Counted from the stretch's first letter, positions 1 through 5,847 are shown. The stretch: 9,352 nt of DNA from an uncultured Bacteroidales bacterium (GCA_946415795.1 CAMKTW010000051.1:1-9352), one strand, 5' to 3'. Numbers and translations are program-made. The notes: generated by a model from the letters alone, not told the origin.

Positions 1-85
1 CGCTGCGTGCCCTTTCGTAGCTCATAGCGTTAGCGTTCACCACTGCTGCGATTAAGATCGCGGTAACGAGTAACATCTTTTTCAT
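1..85 (-). CDS. Secreted protein, N-terminal fragment (runs off left edge)
   Basis: Only the first 28 codons are present; the gene continues beyond position 1. It starts at ATG (85-83) and reads as a typical Sec signal peptide: a Lys-rich start (MKKM), a hydrophobic core of about 13 residues and an A-N-A signal-peptidase I site after residue 20. The mature start is MSYERARS. From memory, Bacteroidales have small periplasmic proteins whose mature part begins with a similar MSYE-x-AR stretch, but too little remains to assign a family. The gene follows the 163-726 gene on the same strand after 77 bases. Its start codon falls in a predicted hairpin (85-128). Confidence 0.7.
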   Translation of the reverse strand, partial: MKKMLLVTAILIAAVVNANAMSYERARS

Positions 86-128
86 GGCTATAAGTTTTAA
101 AGGTTTGTATTCACCTTTCCTATAGCCA
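85..128 (-). promoter_or_regulatory. Leader hairpin covering the start codon of the left-edge gene
   Basis: On the minus strand TGGCTATA (128-121) is the exact reverse complement of TATAGCCA (92-85), and nested inside AAAGG (118-114) pairs with CCTTT (103-99). The loop is 10 bases, with an asymmetric internal loop of 2 and 6 bases between the helices. The last base of the 3' arm is the A of the ATG start codon, so the fold would bury the translation start. No T-tract follows, so it is not an intrinsic terminator. A role in translation control is inference. Confidence 0.4.
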
Positions 129-143
129 AGATGCGTGCCAAAC

Positions 144-161
144 TGTTTCGGGGTGTTTCGG
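144..161. repeat. Short direct repeat, two copies of TGTTTCGG
   Basis: TGTTTCGG occurs at 144-151 and 154-161, exactly 10 bases apart (one helical turn). On the minus strand it reads CCGAAACA twice, in the gap between the 163-726 gene and the left-edge gene. The position and spacing would suit a tandem activator site or an ECF-type -35 element containing GAAAC, but with two copies chance is not excluded. Confidence 0.3.
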
Positions 162-162
162 T

Positions 163-726
163 TTAACGTCGTCTGAAGGTAACCGCCTCTGGTGATACAC
201 CTTTGGCCTGTTCCTTTTTGCCGGGTATATGTCTCAGTGTCAGAGATGATCCCGTAACTGACACAATCGTGTAAGATTCTTTTTTCCTGAGCTCTGAGAC
301 GAGTTCCTTCTTGAGCGGAGATACAATCATATTTTTAATCATACCGCCACCCGGAACACCATCTACTTTGGCATCGATATCCACTGAAGGCTTCTTCTTT
401 GAATCGGGCACAAGGGTGATGACATCGCCGGAGCGTGAAAGGGCTCCGGTCATAGACGCGGTCACCTCTACATAAATATTCGCTTTCGTGTCATCTTCCC
501 TCGAAGAGATATCCATTGTGACGACCGCTTTCATCGTAGCGATGTAGCGGTCCCTGTCAAATACATATTGAACAGTAGCCTTAACATCGGTCTGCCCGTT
601 TACCGTTCCTTCGCTCACATCCTGGTTCTCACTTTTGTCAAGAAACCAGGTTCCGTCAATATCACTTTGCGCACAGGCCGCAAAGCAGGCCAGCATCGCA
701 GCCAGCAAGAAAATCAAACGCTTCAT
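163..726 (-). CDS. Small secreted protein or lipoprotein, unknown function
   Basis: The product has 187 residues. The N-terminus (MKRLIFLLAAML) is a signal peptide. It is followed by FAAC at residues 15-18, a passable lipobox, and by ACA-Q at 17-20, a possible signal-peptidase I site, so either a lipoprotein or a soluble periplasmic protein is possible. The mature part opens with DIDGTWFLDK, which resembles the start of lipocalin-like beta-barrel domains in Bacteroidales lipoproteins, and has alternating hydrophobic/polar segments suggesting beta strands. Around residues 125-150 is a glycine-containing linker and a Lys-rich stretch. I recognise no catalytic motif. It is the only gene in the window with a perfect Shine-Dalgarno, and it has its own promoter and a palindrome upstream, so it is probably transcribed independently of the DUF554 gene 105 bases upstream. 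Confidence 0.85.
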   Translation of the reverse strand: MKRLIFLLAAMLACFAACAQSDIDGTWFLDKSENQDVSEGTVNGQTDVKATVQYVFDRDRYIATMKAVVTMDISSREDDTKANIYVEVTASMTGALSRSGDVITLVPDSKKKPSVDIDAKVDGVPGGGMIKNMIVSPLKKELVSELRKKESYTIVSVTGSSLTLRHIPGKKEQAKGVSPEAVTFRRR

Positions 727-736
727 ATCACCTCCT
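727..736 (-). promoter_or_regulatory. Perfect extended Shine-Dalgarno
   Basis: On the minus strand AGGAGGTGAT (736-727) directly abuts the ATG at 726-724, with four bases between AGGAGG and ATG. This is close to the longest possible match to a bacterial 16S 3' tail. The other starts in the window have AT-rich or otherwise SD-less leaders, as expected for Bacteroidota. It fixes the start of the 163-726 gene. Confidence 0.85.
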
Positions 737-761
737 AACTAATTATGCCGATATCTTGAAC

Positions 762-775
762 GGCAGATATCTGCC
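762..775. promoter_or_regulatory. 14-bp perfect palindrome near predicted start of transcription
   Basis: GGCAGATATCTGCC (762-775) is self-complementary over all 14 bases, with no loop. It begins three bases downstream of the candidate -7 box (778-785, minus strand), so it covers the predicted start of transcription of the 163-726 gene. A second GATATC lies at 750-755. The placement suits a dimeric repressor operator; no regulator gene is visible nearby. Confidence 0.45.
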
Positions 776-777
776 TG

Positions 778-809
778 CTAATTTATGCTATACAAATCAG
801 ATTCGCAAA
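778..809 (-). promoter_or_regulatory. Bacteroidota-type promoter for the 163-726 gene
   Basis: On the minus strand TTTG (809-806) is followed after exactly 20 bases by TAAATTAG (785-778). Known Bacteroides promoters have TTTG near -33 and TAnnTTTG near -7 with about 19-21 bases between, so position and spacing fit; the -7 box has A in place of the third T. The predicted leader is about 45 nt. Confidence 0.6.
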
Positions 810-831
810 AGAATGTCTTTGTAACTTATCT

Positions 832-1578
832 TTAAAAAACAGCATTAATGATAAACCATATTACTGGAACCAGCAAAGAAGGGAGCATATTCAAGGTCTT
901 CTTATCTGTGATTTTTAGAAGGGAAAGACCGGACGAGACAATCAGCAGGCCTCCGACAATGAGCAGCTCGCTCATCAGCGCATCGCTTATCGCCGTGCTG
1001 GAGATCCTGGCAATCAGCCAGAAAAGGCCTTGCCAGCAGAACAGCACGGGGGCTGCGAGTATCATTCCGATGCCGTAAGTGGAAGCAAAGATGAAAGACG
1101 ATACCAAATCGAGCGTGGCATTGGTAAATAGCAGGGTATGGTCACCCTTAAGGGCACTTATGACCGGGCCTAACATAGACAGCGGGCCTATACAGTATAA
1201 CAGACAGGCTGTGGCCAGACCATCGGCCAGGCGGGAAGAGGGGCGGATGCGCGACGTACTCTCTGCAACACCGTCAGATGACGCCTGGACATCCTTTCCG
1301 TTCCGATGCTGTATCTTGTTCACAAGGCGATGGAAGCGGCCATCAATATCGAGCCACGTCCCGGTCACGGAACCCAGGGCGATGGCCACTACAAACAATA
1401 CGGGGAACTCGCTCTTGGGGAGGTTGGAAATTGTTGCATTCAGACCTATGGCAAGACACGCCAGACCAAGGGCGCTATAAACAGCCTCCTTGTATCTTTC
1501 CTTGACCCCGCGGTGGAGCAGCGACCCGAGAATGGCTCCGGCAATGATAGTGCCGGTATTGACCAGGGTACCAATCAT
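832..1578 (-). CDS. DUF554 family membrane protein (YqgA/YdfK-like)
   Basis: The product has 248 residues and is mostly hydrophobic. The start MIGTLVNTGTIIAGAILGSLL, then a short basic loop (HRGVKERYKEAVYSALGL) and the central CIGPLSMLGPV (residues about 129-139) are what I recognise as DUF554, a family of inner-membrane proteins including E. coli YqgA. I estimate six to eight membrane segments, separated by one hydrophilic loop at about residues 76-115 rich in Ser, Arg and Asp. The function of the family is unknown; transport is only a guess. The length is slightly above the usual 220-240 because of the loop. The ATG at 1578-1576 lies only about 10 bases after the T-tract of the preceding terminator, so the gene is either expressed by read-through from 1640-3088 or from a promoter overlapping the terminator. 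Confidence 0.88.
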   Translation of the reverse strand: MIGTLVNTGTIIAGAILGSLLHRGVKERYKEAVYSALGLACLAIGLNATISNLPKSEFPVLFVVAIALGSVTGTWLDIDGRFHRLVNKIQHRNGKDVQASSDGVAESTSRIRPSSRLADGLATACLLYCIGPLSMLGPVISALKGDHTLLFTNATLDLVSSFIFASTYGIGMILAAPVLFCWQGLFWLIARISSTAISDALMSELLIVGGLLIVSSGLSLLKITDKKTLNMLPSLLVPVIWFIINAVF

Positions 1579-1588
1579 ATCTGTACTA

Positions 1589-1620
1589 TAAAAACGGGTG
1601 AGCCCGGTGAGGACCCACCC
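1589..1620 (-). terminator. Intrinsic terminator after the phenol-lyase-like gene
   Basis: On the minus strand GGGTGGGTCC (1620-1611), loop TCACC and GGGCTCACCC (1605-1596) form a 10-bp stem with two G-U pairs, followed by G, then TTTTT (1594-1590). It starts 19 bases after the stop codon of the 1640-3088 gene and ends about 10 bases before the start codon of the DUF554 gene, so it could also act as an attenuator of that gene. Confidence 0.8.
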
Positions 1621-1639
1621 ATCAATGGTTTACAATCTG

Positions 1640-3088
1640 TTAAAGGCTGTCGCCAAAATCTGCGCGGTACTTCTCCACGAGCTTCTGCTGCCAGTCGCCG
1701 ATAGGCTCCAGACGACCAAAGAAGAAGCGGAGCACAGCGGGCTCTTCTACAAAGTGGAGACCGCCAATAAGCTTGCGGTTGTCCCATACCCACTTAACGC
1801 GGTCGGCAACATATTCTATCTGGGAGAGGGTGAATACACGGCGGGGAACAGCCAAACGGAGCAATTCGAGGGCTGCATAGCGCTCGCTTCCGTCACGCTC
1901 ACGCTGCTCACTGATGGTACCGCGTTCCATACCGCGGATACCGCCTGCAATGTACATTGCAGCGCCCAGGGCACCTGCAGGATACTGACCGTGAGGCATA
2001 TCGGGGAAAAATTCGCTTGCATTCAAGTGAACACCCAAACCGCCGGCAGGCCTTACCACGGGCACTCCATATTCGTGCAACTCATTAACCATATGTTCGA
2101 TGAACATAGGTCCCTGGCTGATATACTCTTCGTCCAGAGTCTCGTAGAGACCGACTGCAATTGCCTCCATTGAACGTACCTCCATACCTCCGTAGGTGAG
2201 GAAGCCTTCGTACAAAGGTACATACTCCTTCATGCGGAGCATGAGTTTCTCGTTGTTGGAGCAGATGCAACCGCCGCGTGCAAAGCCGAGCTTGCGTGCA
2301 GAGAAATAGACAATATCCATATCGGCGCAGAGCTCAAACATAATCTCCTTGATGGATTTATCCTTGTAACCCTCTTCGCGGGTCTTGATAAAGTGGAGGT
2401 TATCCTGCAGCAGGGAGGCGTCCATGACACTTATGATGCCCTCTTCGCGGCATATCTTGGCAACCTCATGCATGTTGTGTGCAGATATCGGCTGACCTCC
2501 AATCAGGTTGGTACCTGTCTCGATGCGGAGCCACTGTATCTGATCGCGATGGTCTTTGATAAACTTCTTGAGACGGGGGATATCAAAGTCGCCCTTGAAG
2601 GGGTCCAGGTTGTTTGCATCCAGACCTTTAGCAGCCACCAGCTCCACGACATCGGCACCGCAGCGAGTAATGTGGGCTTTTGTGGTGGTAAAGTGGAAGT
2701 TCATGGGAACCAGGTCGCCGGGGCGGCAGAATGCCTCTGCAAGGATGTTCTCGCAAGCACGGCCCTGATGGGCGGGGAGCATATCGTTGAGGCCCATTGT
2801 CTCCTTGATGGCCTTTTTCAGGCGGTAGAATGTTTCACTGCCGGCATAAGCGTCGTCGGCCTGGAACATGGCTGCCTGCTGATTGTCACTCATCGCATTC
2901 ACGCCGGAGTCGGTGAGCATGTCGATGTAAATATCCTTATTATGAAGCAGGAAGGTGTTGTTACCCGCTTCCTCCATCTTTTTCTGGCGTTCTTCAACTG
3001 GGAGAAGGAAAAGTTTCTGGACAATGCGCACTTTGTGCATCTCAAGGGGCACCTGGTGCTCCTCGCGGTAGAATTTGACGTTAGACAT
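1640..3088 (-). CDS. Tyrosine phenol-lyase / tryptophanase family PLP enzyme
   Basis: The 482-residue product aligns end to end with tyrosine phenol-lyase (TPL) and tryptophanase (TNase), PLP enzymes that cleave Tyr or Trp (and Ser, Cys) by beta-elimination to phenol or indole, pyruvate and ammonia. Compared from memory with Citrobacter freundii TPL (456 residues), it has about 9 extra residues at the N-terminus and about 18 at the C-terminus. Conserved: TDSG 59-62, Tyr81 (Tyr71), QGR 108-110 (PLP phosphate), Asn194 (Asn185), Asp223 (Asp214), Lys266 (Schiff-base Lys257) and Arg411 (carboxylate-binding Arg404). Residues that separate the two activities follow TPL: Thr134 (Thr124; Asp in TNase), Arg389 (Arg381; Ile in TNase) and Phe455 (Phe448; His in TNase). 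The cofactor pocket departs from both: Arg217 is Leu226, Lys256 is Arg265, and the segment after the Schiff-base Lys is one residue shorter and lacks Asn262. Best guess is a TPL-like lyase; the real substrate is uncertain. The gene lies 44 bases after the aldolase-family gene and ends in a terminator. Confidence 0.85.
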   Translation of the reverse strand: MSNVKFYREEHQVPLEMHKVRIVQKLFLLPVEERQKKMEEAGNNTFLLHNKDIYIDMLTDSGVNAMSDNQQAAMFQADDAYAGSETFYRLKKAIKETMGLNDMLPAHQGRACENILAEAFCRPGDLVPMNFHFTTTKAHITRCGADVVELVAAKGLDANNLDPFKGDFDIPRLKKFIKDHRDQIQWLRIETGTNLIGGQPISAHNMHEVAKICREEGIISVMDASLLQDNLHFIKTREEGYKDKSIKEIMFELCADMDIVYFSARKLGFARGGCICSNNEKLMLRMKEYVPLYEGFLTYGGMEVRSMEAIAVGLYETLDEEYISQGPMFIEHMVNELHEYGVPVVRPAGGLGVHLNASEFFPDMPHGQYPAGALGAAMYIAGGIRGMERGTISEQRERDGSERYAALELLRLAVPRRVFTLSQIEYVADRVKWVWDNRKLIGGLHFVEEPAVLRFFFGRLEPIGDWQQKLVEKYRADFGDSL

Positions 3089-3123
3089 TTTTTATAAGAT
3101 TATTAATAATTGCGTTTAGTTCG

Positions 3124-3131
3124 CTAATGTA
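3124..3131 (-). promoter_or_regulatory. Candidate -7 box for the phenol-lyase-like gene
   Basis: TACATTAG on the minus strand (3131-3124) lies one base after the stop codon of the aldolase gene and 35 bases before the ATG at 3088. It matches the TAnnTTAG form of the 778-785 box. No TTTG lies at the proper distance (the nearest TTG is about 25 bases upstream), so this is a weak call; co-transcription with the aldolase gene remains possible because no terminator separates them. Confidence 0.3.
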
Positions 3132-3132
3132 G

Positions 3133-4167
3133 CTAAAAATTATTTAAAAGCGCTTTCAATTTTTCAATACTTTCTGCAGGCGTTGCCCAGCTGGTCACAA
3201 AGCGGACTATAGATTTATCCTTGCCGCGAGGGCCCCAGAACTCAAATGTAACATCCTTAGAAAGATTGTCTATCAGGCTGTTAGGCAGTTCAAAAAACTG
3301 CTGGTTGGTAGGGGAATCTATCGCAGGTTTATATCCTTTTGATTCAAAGGCCTCCCTAAGTTCCATTGCCCGCTCGACACCATTGCGGCCGCACTCGAGA
3401 TAGAGGCCGTCGGTGAACATAGTTTCAAACTGTAACCCCAGCAGCCTCCCTTTAGCCAGCAGAGCTCCGCTGCGCTTGATATAGCTGAAGAAGTTCGGCG
3501 CCAGACTCTTGTTCTTGAGAACGACCGCCTCGCCGAACATAGTTCCGACCTTGGTGCCGCCGATATAGAAGGCGTCGCAACAGCGGAACAGGTCTTTGAG
3601 CGACACATCGTTACCTCTGGCCGCCAGACCGTACCCGAGGCGGGCTCCATCTACAAACAGTTTGAGGGAATAGCGCTTGCAGACGTTTGAGATAGATTCC
3701 AGCTCCGCCCTGGAGTAAATGGTTCCGTATTCGGTAGGAAAGGAGATGTACACCATAGCGGGGATGGACATATGCTCCCACGTGTCGTCTTTAAAAAAGT
3801 TTTCCAGATAGTTCTCAATCTTTGAAGCAGACAGTTTACCTTCTGTTGCGGGCAGTGATAACACCTTATGCCCGGTAGCCTCGATAGCACCCGCCTCGTG
3901 CACATTGATATGGGCGGTATCGGCAGCAATGACGGCATCTGAACCCCGCAGCAATGCTCCGATTACTGTGGCGTTGCTCTGGGTCCCTCCAACCAGGAAA
4001 TGCACATCTGCAAAATGGCTCCCTACTGCATCTTGTATCAACGCCACGGCGCGGCGGGTATATGGATCCATCCCGTATCCGACGGTCTGTTCCAGGTTGG
4101 TCTGCATCAAGCGCTCCATAATCAGTGGATGAGCGCCTTCCATATAGTCCGAGTCGAAGTGAAGCAT
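3133..4167 (-). CDS. Threonine aldolase family PLP enzyme (beta-eliminating lyase fold)
   Basis: The product has 344 residues, normal for the family. Low-specificity threonine aldolases cleave Thr or allo-Thr to glycine and acetaldehyde in the cytoplasm. Visible motifs: FDSDYMEGAHP at the N-terminus, VGGTQSN at 59-65 (PLP phosphate binding), His86 in AHINVHEAGA (the His that usually stacks on the PLP ring), VDGARLGYGL with Asp173 and Arg176, the Schiff-base Lys206 in YIGGTKVG, and VRFVTSW (321-327), the usual substrate-carboxylate Arg region. The EGAHP start and VGGTQSN motif point to a subclade often annotated as threonine aldolase but seldom characterised, so the substrate is uncertain. The ATG at 4167-4165 is preceded by an AT-rich leader without Shine-Dalgarno. 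The gene is divergent from the GDPD genes and sits upstream of another PLP lyase on the same strand. Confidence 0.88.
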   Translation of the reverse strand: MLHFDSDYMEGAHPLIMERLMQTNLEQTVGYGMDPYTRRAVALIQDAVGSHFADVHFLVGGTQSNATVIGALLRGSDAVIAADTAHINVHEAGAIEATGHKVLSLPATEGKLSASKIENYLENFFKDDTWEHMSIPAMVYISFPTEYGTIYSRAELESISNVCKRYSLKLFVDGARLGYGLAARGNDVSLKDLFRCCDAFYIGGTKVGTMFGEAVVLKNKSLAPNFFSYIKRSGALLAKGRLLGLQFETMFTDGLYLECGRNGVERAMELREAFESKGYKPAIDSPTNQQFFELPNSLIDNLSKDVTFEFWGPRGKDKSIVRFVTSWATPAESIEKLKALLNNF

Positions 4168-4194
4168 AAACTGAACAATTAAAGATCCAAGACA

Positions 4195-4202
4195 CTAAAG
4201 TA
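4195..4202 (-). promoter_or_regulatory. Candidate -7 box for the aldolase gene
   Basis: TACTTTAG on the minus strand (4202-4195) lies 27 bases before the ATG at 4167. It forms most of the left arm of an inverted repeat shared with the divergent GDPD promoter. No TTTG is seen 19-21 bases upstream, so it rests on the -7 match and position only. Confidence 0.4.
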
Positions 4203-4211
4203 ATATTTTTT

Positions 4212-4219
4212 TACTTTTG
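4212..4219 (+). promoter_or_regulatory. Candidate -7 box for the GDPD operon
   Basis: TACTTTTG (4212-4219) matches the Bacteroides -7 consensus TAnnTTTG exactly. It is only 17 bases before the ATG at 4236, predicting a leader of about 10 nt. No TTTG is present near -33. Confidence 0.5.
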
Positions 4220-4235
4220 TAAAAATTATTGAACC

Positions 4236-5030
4236 ATGAAAAAATTCTTCATTTTGATTATGACAGCGGCCGTAATCGCCGCCTGCGGACCCAAAGAGCA
4301 CAAGATTGCCATCGCCGCCCACCAGGGCTACTGGGATTGCGACGAGGCTCAACATATAGGAAACTCCGTGGCAGCCCTTGCCAAAGCCCAGGAAGAGGGA
4401 TTCTGGGGGAGCGAGTTTGACGTTCATCTCACCTCCGACGACCAGCTGCTGGTGTTCCATAACGAAGACATTTTCGGCATCCACATTCACCAGACGCCTC
4501 TTGACACCCTTACAGCCATAACATATCCCAATGGAGGTCACCCCGCTTCCCTGGATGAATTCCTCAATCAGGCAGAGACCTGCTCCACCACCAAACTGGT
4601 GTTCGAACTCAAGCCCCACGAAGATCCTGAGCGGGAGATTGTCTTTGTTGACAAGGCCATAGAGGCGCTGAAGGCTCACAACCTTTACTCTCCTGAGAGG
4701 GTTATGTTTATCTCGTTCAGCCTGAATATGTGCAAGCGCATCGCTCAGTTGTGCCCCGAGTTTGACAACCAGTACCTTGGCTTCGATATAGACCCGGATG
4801 CGTTGTTTGAAATGGGTATCAATGGCGTAGATTACCATTTCAGCGCATTCTACCAGCACCCGGAGTGGATAGAGCACGCCCGCAATCACGGGATGAGTCT
4901 GAACATCTGGACTGTTGACAATCCGGAAGATATCCAGAAGGTGATTGATATGAACCCCGACTGCATCACCACCAATGTGCCTCTTCTGGTGCGCGAAATG
5001 CTGGGCGAACGCGAATTGAAACAGAAATAA
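4236..5030 (+). CDS. GDPD-family lipoprotein with altered active site (first of tandem pair)
   Basis: The 264-residue product has a lipoprotein signal peptide with lipobox IAAC (Cys17), so it probably sits on the periplasmic side of a membrane. The fold is the glycerophosphodiester phosphodiesterase TIM barrel, which normally hydrolyses glycerophosphodiesters to glycerol-3-phosphate and an alcohol. Retained: His29 of the HR motif, Glu60 and Asp62 in SEFDVH (metal ligands), His75 in FHNED (second catalytic His), Glu124 and Lys126 in FELKP, and the C-terminal NIWTVD and ITTN segments. Changed: the usual HRG is HQG (Gln30 in place of the phosphate-binding Arg) and the usual ENT is GNS (residues 42-44). 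The next gene keeps both. It may therefore have a different substrate, low activity or a binding role. It is separated from the second copy by nine bases and has no Shine-Dalgarno. Confidence 0.88.
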   Translation: MKKFFILIMTAAVIAACGPKEHKIAIAAHQGYWDCDEAQHIGNSVAALAKAQEEGFWGSEFDVHLTSDDQLLVFHNEDIFGIHIHQTPLDTLTAITYPNGGHPASLDEFLNQAETCSTTKLVFELKPHEDPEREIVFVDKAIEALKAHNLYSPERVMFISFSLNMCKRIAQLCPEFDNQYLGFDIDPDALFEMGINGVDYHFSAFYQHPEWIEHARNHGMSLNIWTVDNPEDIQKVIDMNPDCITTNVPLLVREMLGERELKQK

Positions 5031-5039
5031 AGATATAAT

Positions 5040-5843
5040 ATGAAAAAGACTCTATTCCTTTCGTTGATGATTGCCGCCGCACTGTTCACCGGCTGCAGCA
5101 CAAAAGAACACAAGATTGCCATCACCGCCCACCGCGGCTTCTGGGACTGCGAAGAGGCCGGCTATATGGAGAACACCATCGCTTCACTTGCCGCAGCACA
5201 GGCCAATGGTTTCTGGGGCAGTGAGTGCGACGTACACATAACCGGCGATGACCAGTTGCTTGTAAACCACAATGACGACCTTGGTGGCTTCAATATCCAC
5301 GACACCCCGATTGACACTTTTCTGGTTATGGTGCACAAGAATGGCGAGCACCCGGCCACTGCAGAACAATATATAGAGCAGGCAGCCAAAGGCAACACCA
5401 TGTTGGTGTATGAAATCAAGCCCAACCCTTCAAAAGAGAAGGAGGATTTGCTTGTGGACAAGACAATAGAGGCACTCAAGAAATACGATATGTACGATCC
5501 TGCAAAGGTGATGTTTATCTCGTTCAGCATGAATATCTGCAAGAGGGTTGCAGAGAAATGCCCCGAGTTTACCAATCAATTCCTTCAGGGCATCGATGAC
5601 GGTGAACTCGGCCCCGACGAAGTGTTTGCAGAGGGCATCAACGGTATCGATTACGACTTTTATTCGTTCTACAAGCATCCTGAATGGGTAGCACGTGCCC
5701 ACGAACTGGGAATGAGCGTAAACGTCTGGACCGTGAACGATGCAGAAGACATCCAGAAGATGATTGACCTTGGGGTTGACTGCATCACCACCAACGACCC
5801 GCTGCTGGCACGCGAACTTCTGGGAGAGAAAGAGCTGAAATAA
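5040..5843 (+). CDS. Glycerophosphodiester phosphodiesterase family lipoprotein (second of tandem pair)
   Basis: The 267-residue product is a clear paralogue of the preceding gene, colinear throughout. The signal peptide ends in LFTGC (Cys19), a tolerable lipobox. The GDPD signature is complete: HRG with His31 and Arg32, ENT at 44-46, Glu62 and Asp64 in SECDVH, His77 in NHNDD, Glu125 and Lys127 in YEIKP, and NVWTV with Trp230. It should hydrolyse glycerophosphodiesters or a related phosphodiester outside the cytoplasm; the exact substrate cannot be read from the sequence. Compared with the first copy it has a short insertion around residues 183-192. The gene ends four bases before the convergent GntP permease gene, and its terminator lies inside that gene at 5890-5924. 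A family enzyme cleaving other phosphodiesters is the main alternative. Confidence 0.92.
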   Translation: MKKTLFLSLMIAAALFTGCSTKEHKIAITAHRGFWDCEEAGYMENTIASLAAAQANGFWGSECDVHITGDDQLLVNHNDDLGGFNIHDTPIDTFLVMVHKNGEHPATAEQYIEQAAKGNTMLVYEIKPNPSKEKEDLLVDKTIEALKKYDMYDPAKVMFISFSMNICKRVAEKCPEFTNQFLQGIDDGELGPDEVFAEGINGIDYDFYSFYKHPEWVARAHELGMSVNVWTVNDAEDIQKMIDLGVDCITTNDPLLARELLGEKELK

Positions 5844-5847
5844 GCAG

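Larger units (their letters stand above)
4194..4220. repeat. Inverted repeat between divergent genes
   Basis: ACTAAAGTAA (4194-4203) and TTACTTTTGT (4211-4220) are inverted copies matching at 9 of 10 bases, separated by a 7-base AT spacer. Each arm contains the candidate -7 box of the gene it faces, so both promoters would be mirror images about 10 bases apart. A shared operator or simple mutual exclusion of polymerases are possible; both are inference. Confidence 0.5.

Noticed and set aside
1598..2173. Plus-strand open frame of 191 codons across the terminator and phenol-lyase 3' end
   Set aside because: It starts in the terminator stem and runs antisense to conserved C-terminal motifs of the lyase.
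2393..3097. Plus-strand open frame of 234 codons opposite the phenol-lyase-like gene
   Set aside because: The opposite strand carries a full-length, motif-complete PLP enzyme. The frame has no recognisable domain and no promoter-like start region.
3147..3156. Palindrome AAAGCGCTTT near the 3' end of the aldolase gene, considered as a terminator
   Set aside because: It has no loop, lies inside coding sequence and is not followed closely by a T-tract after a stable stem; AT-rich codons explain the following T's.
4179..4889. Minus-strand open frame of 236 codons opposite the first GDPD gene
   Set aside because: It is a shadow of the GDPD reading frame, and its end overlaps the divergent promoter region.
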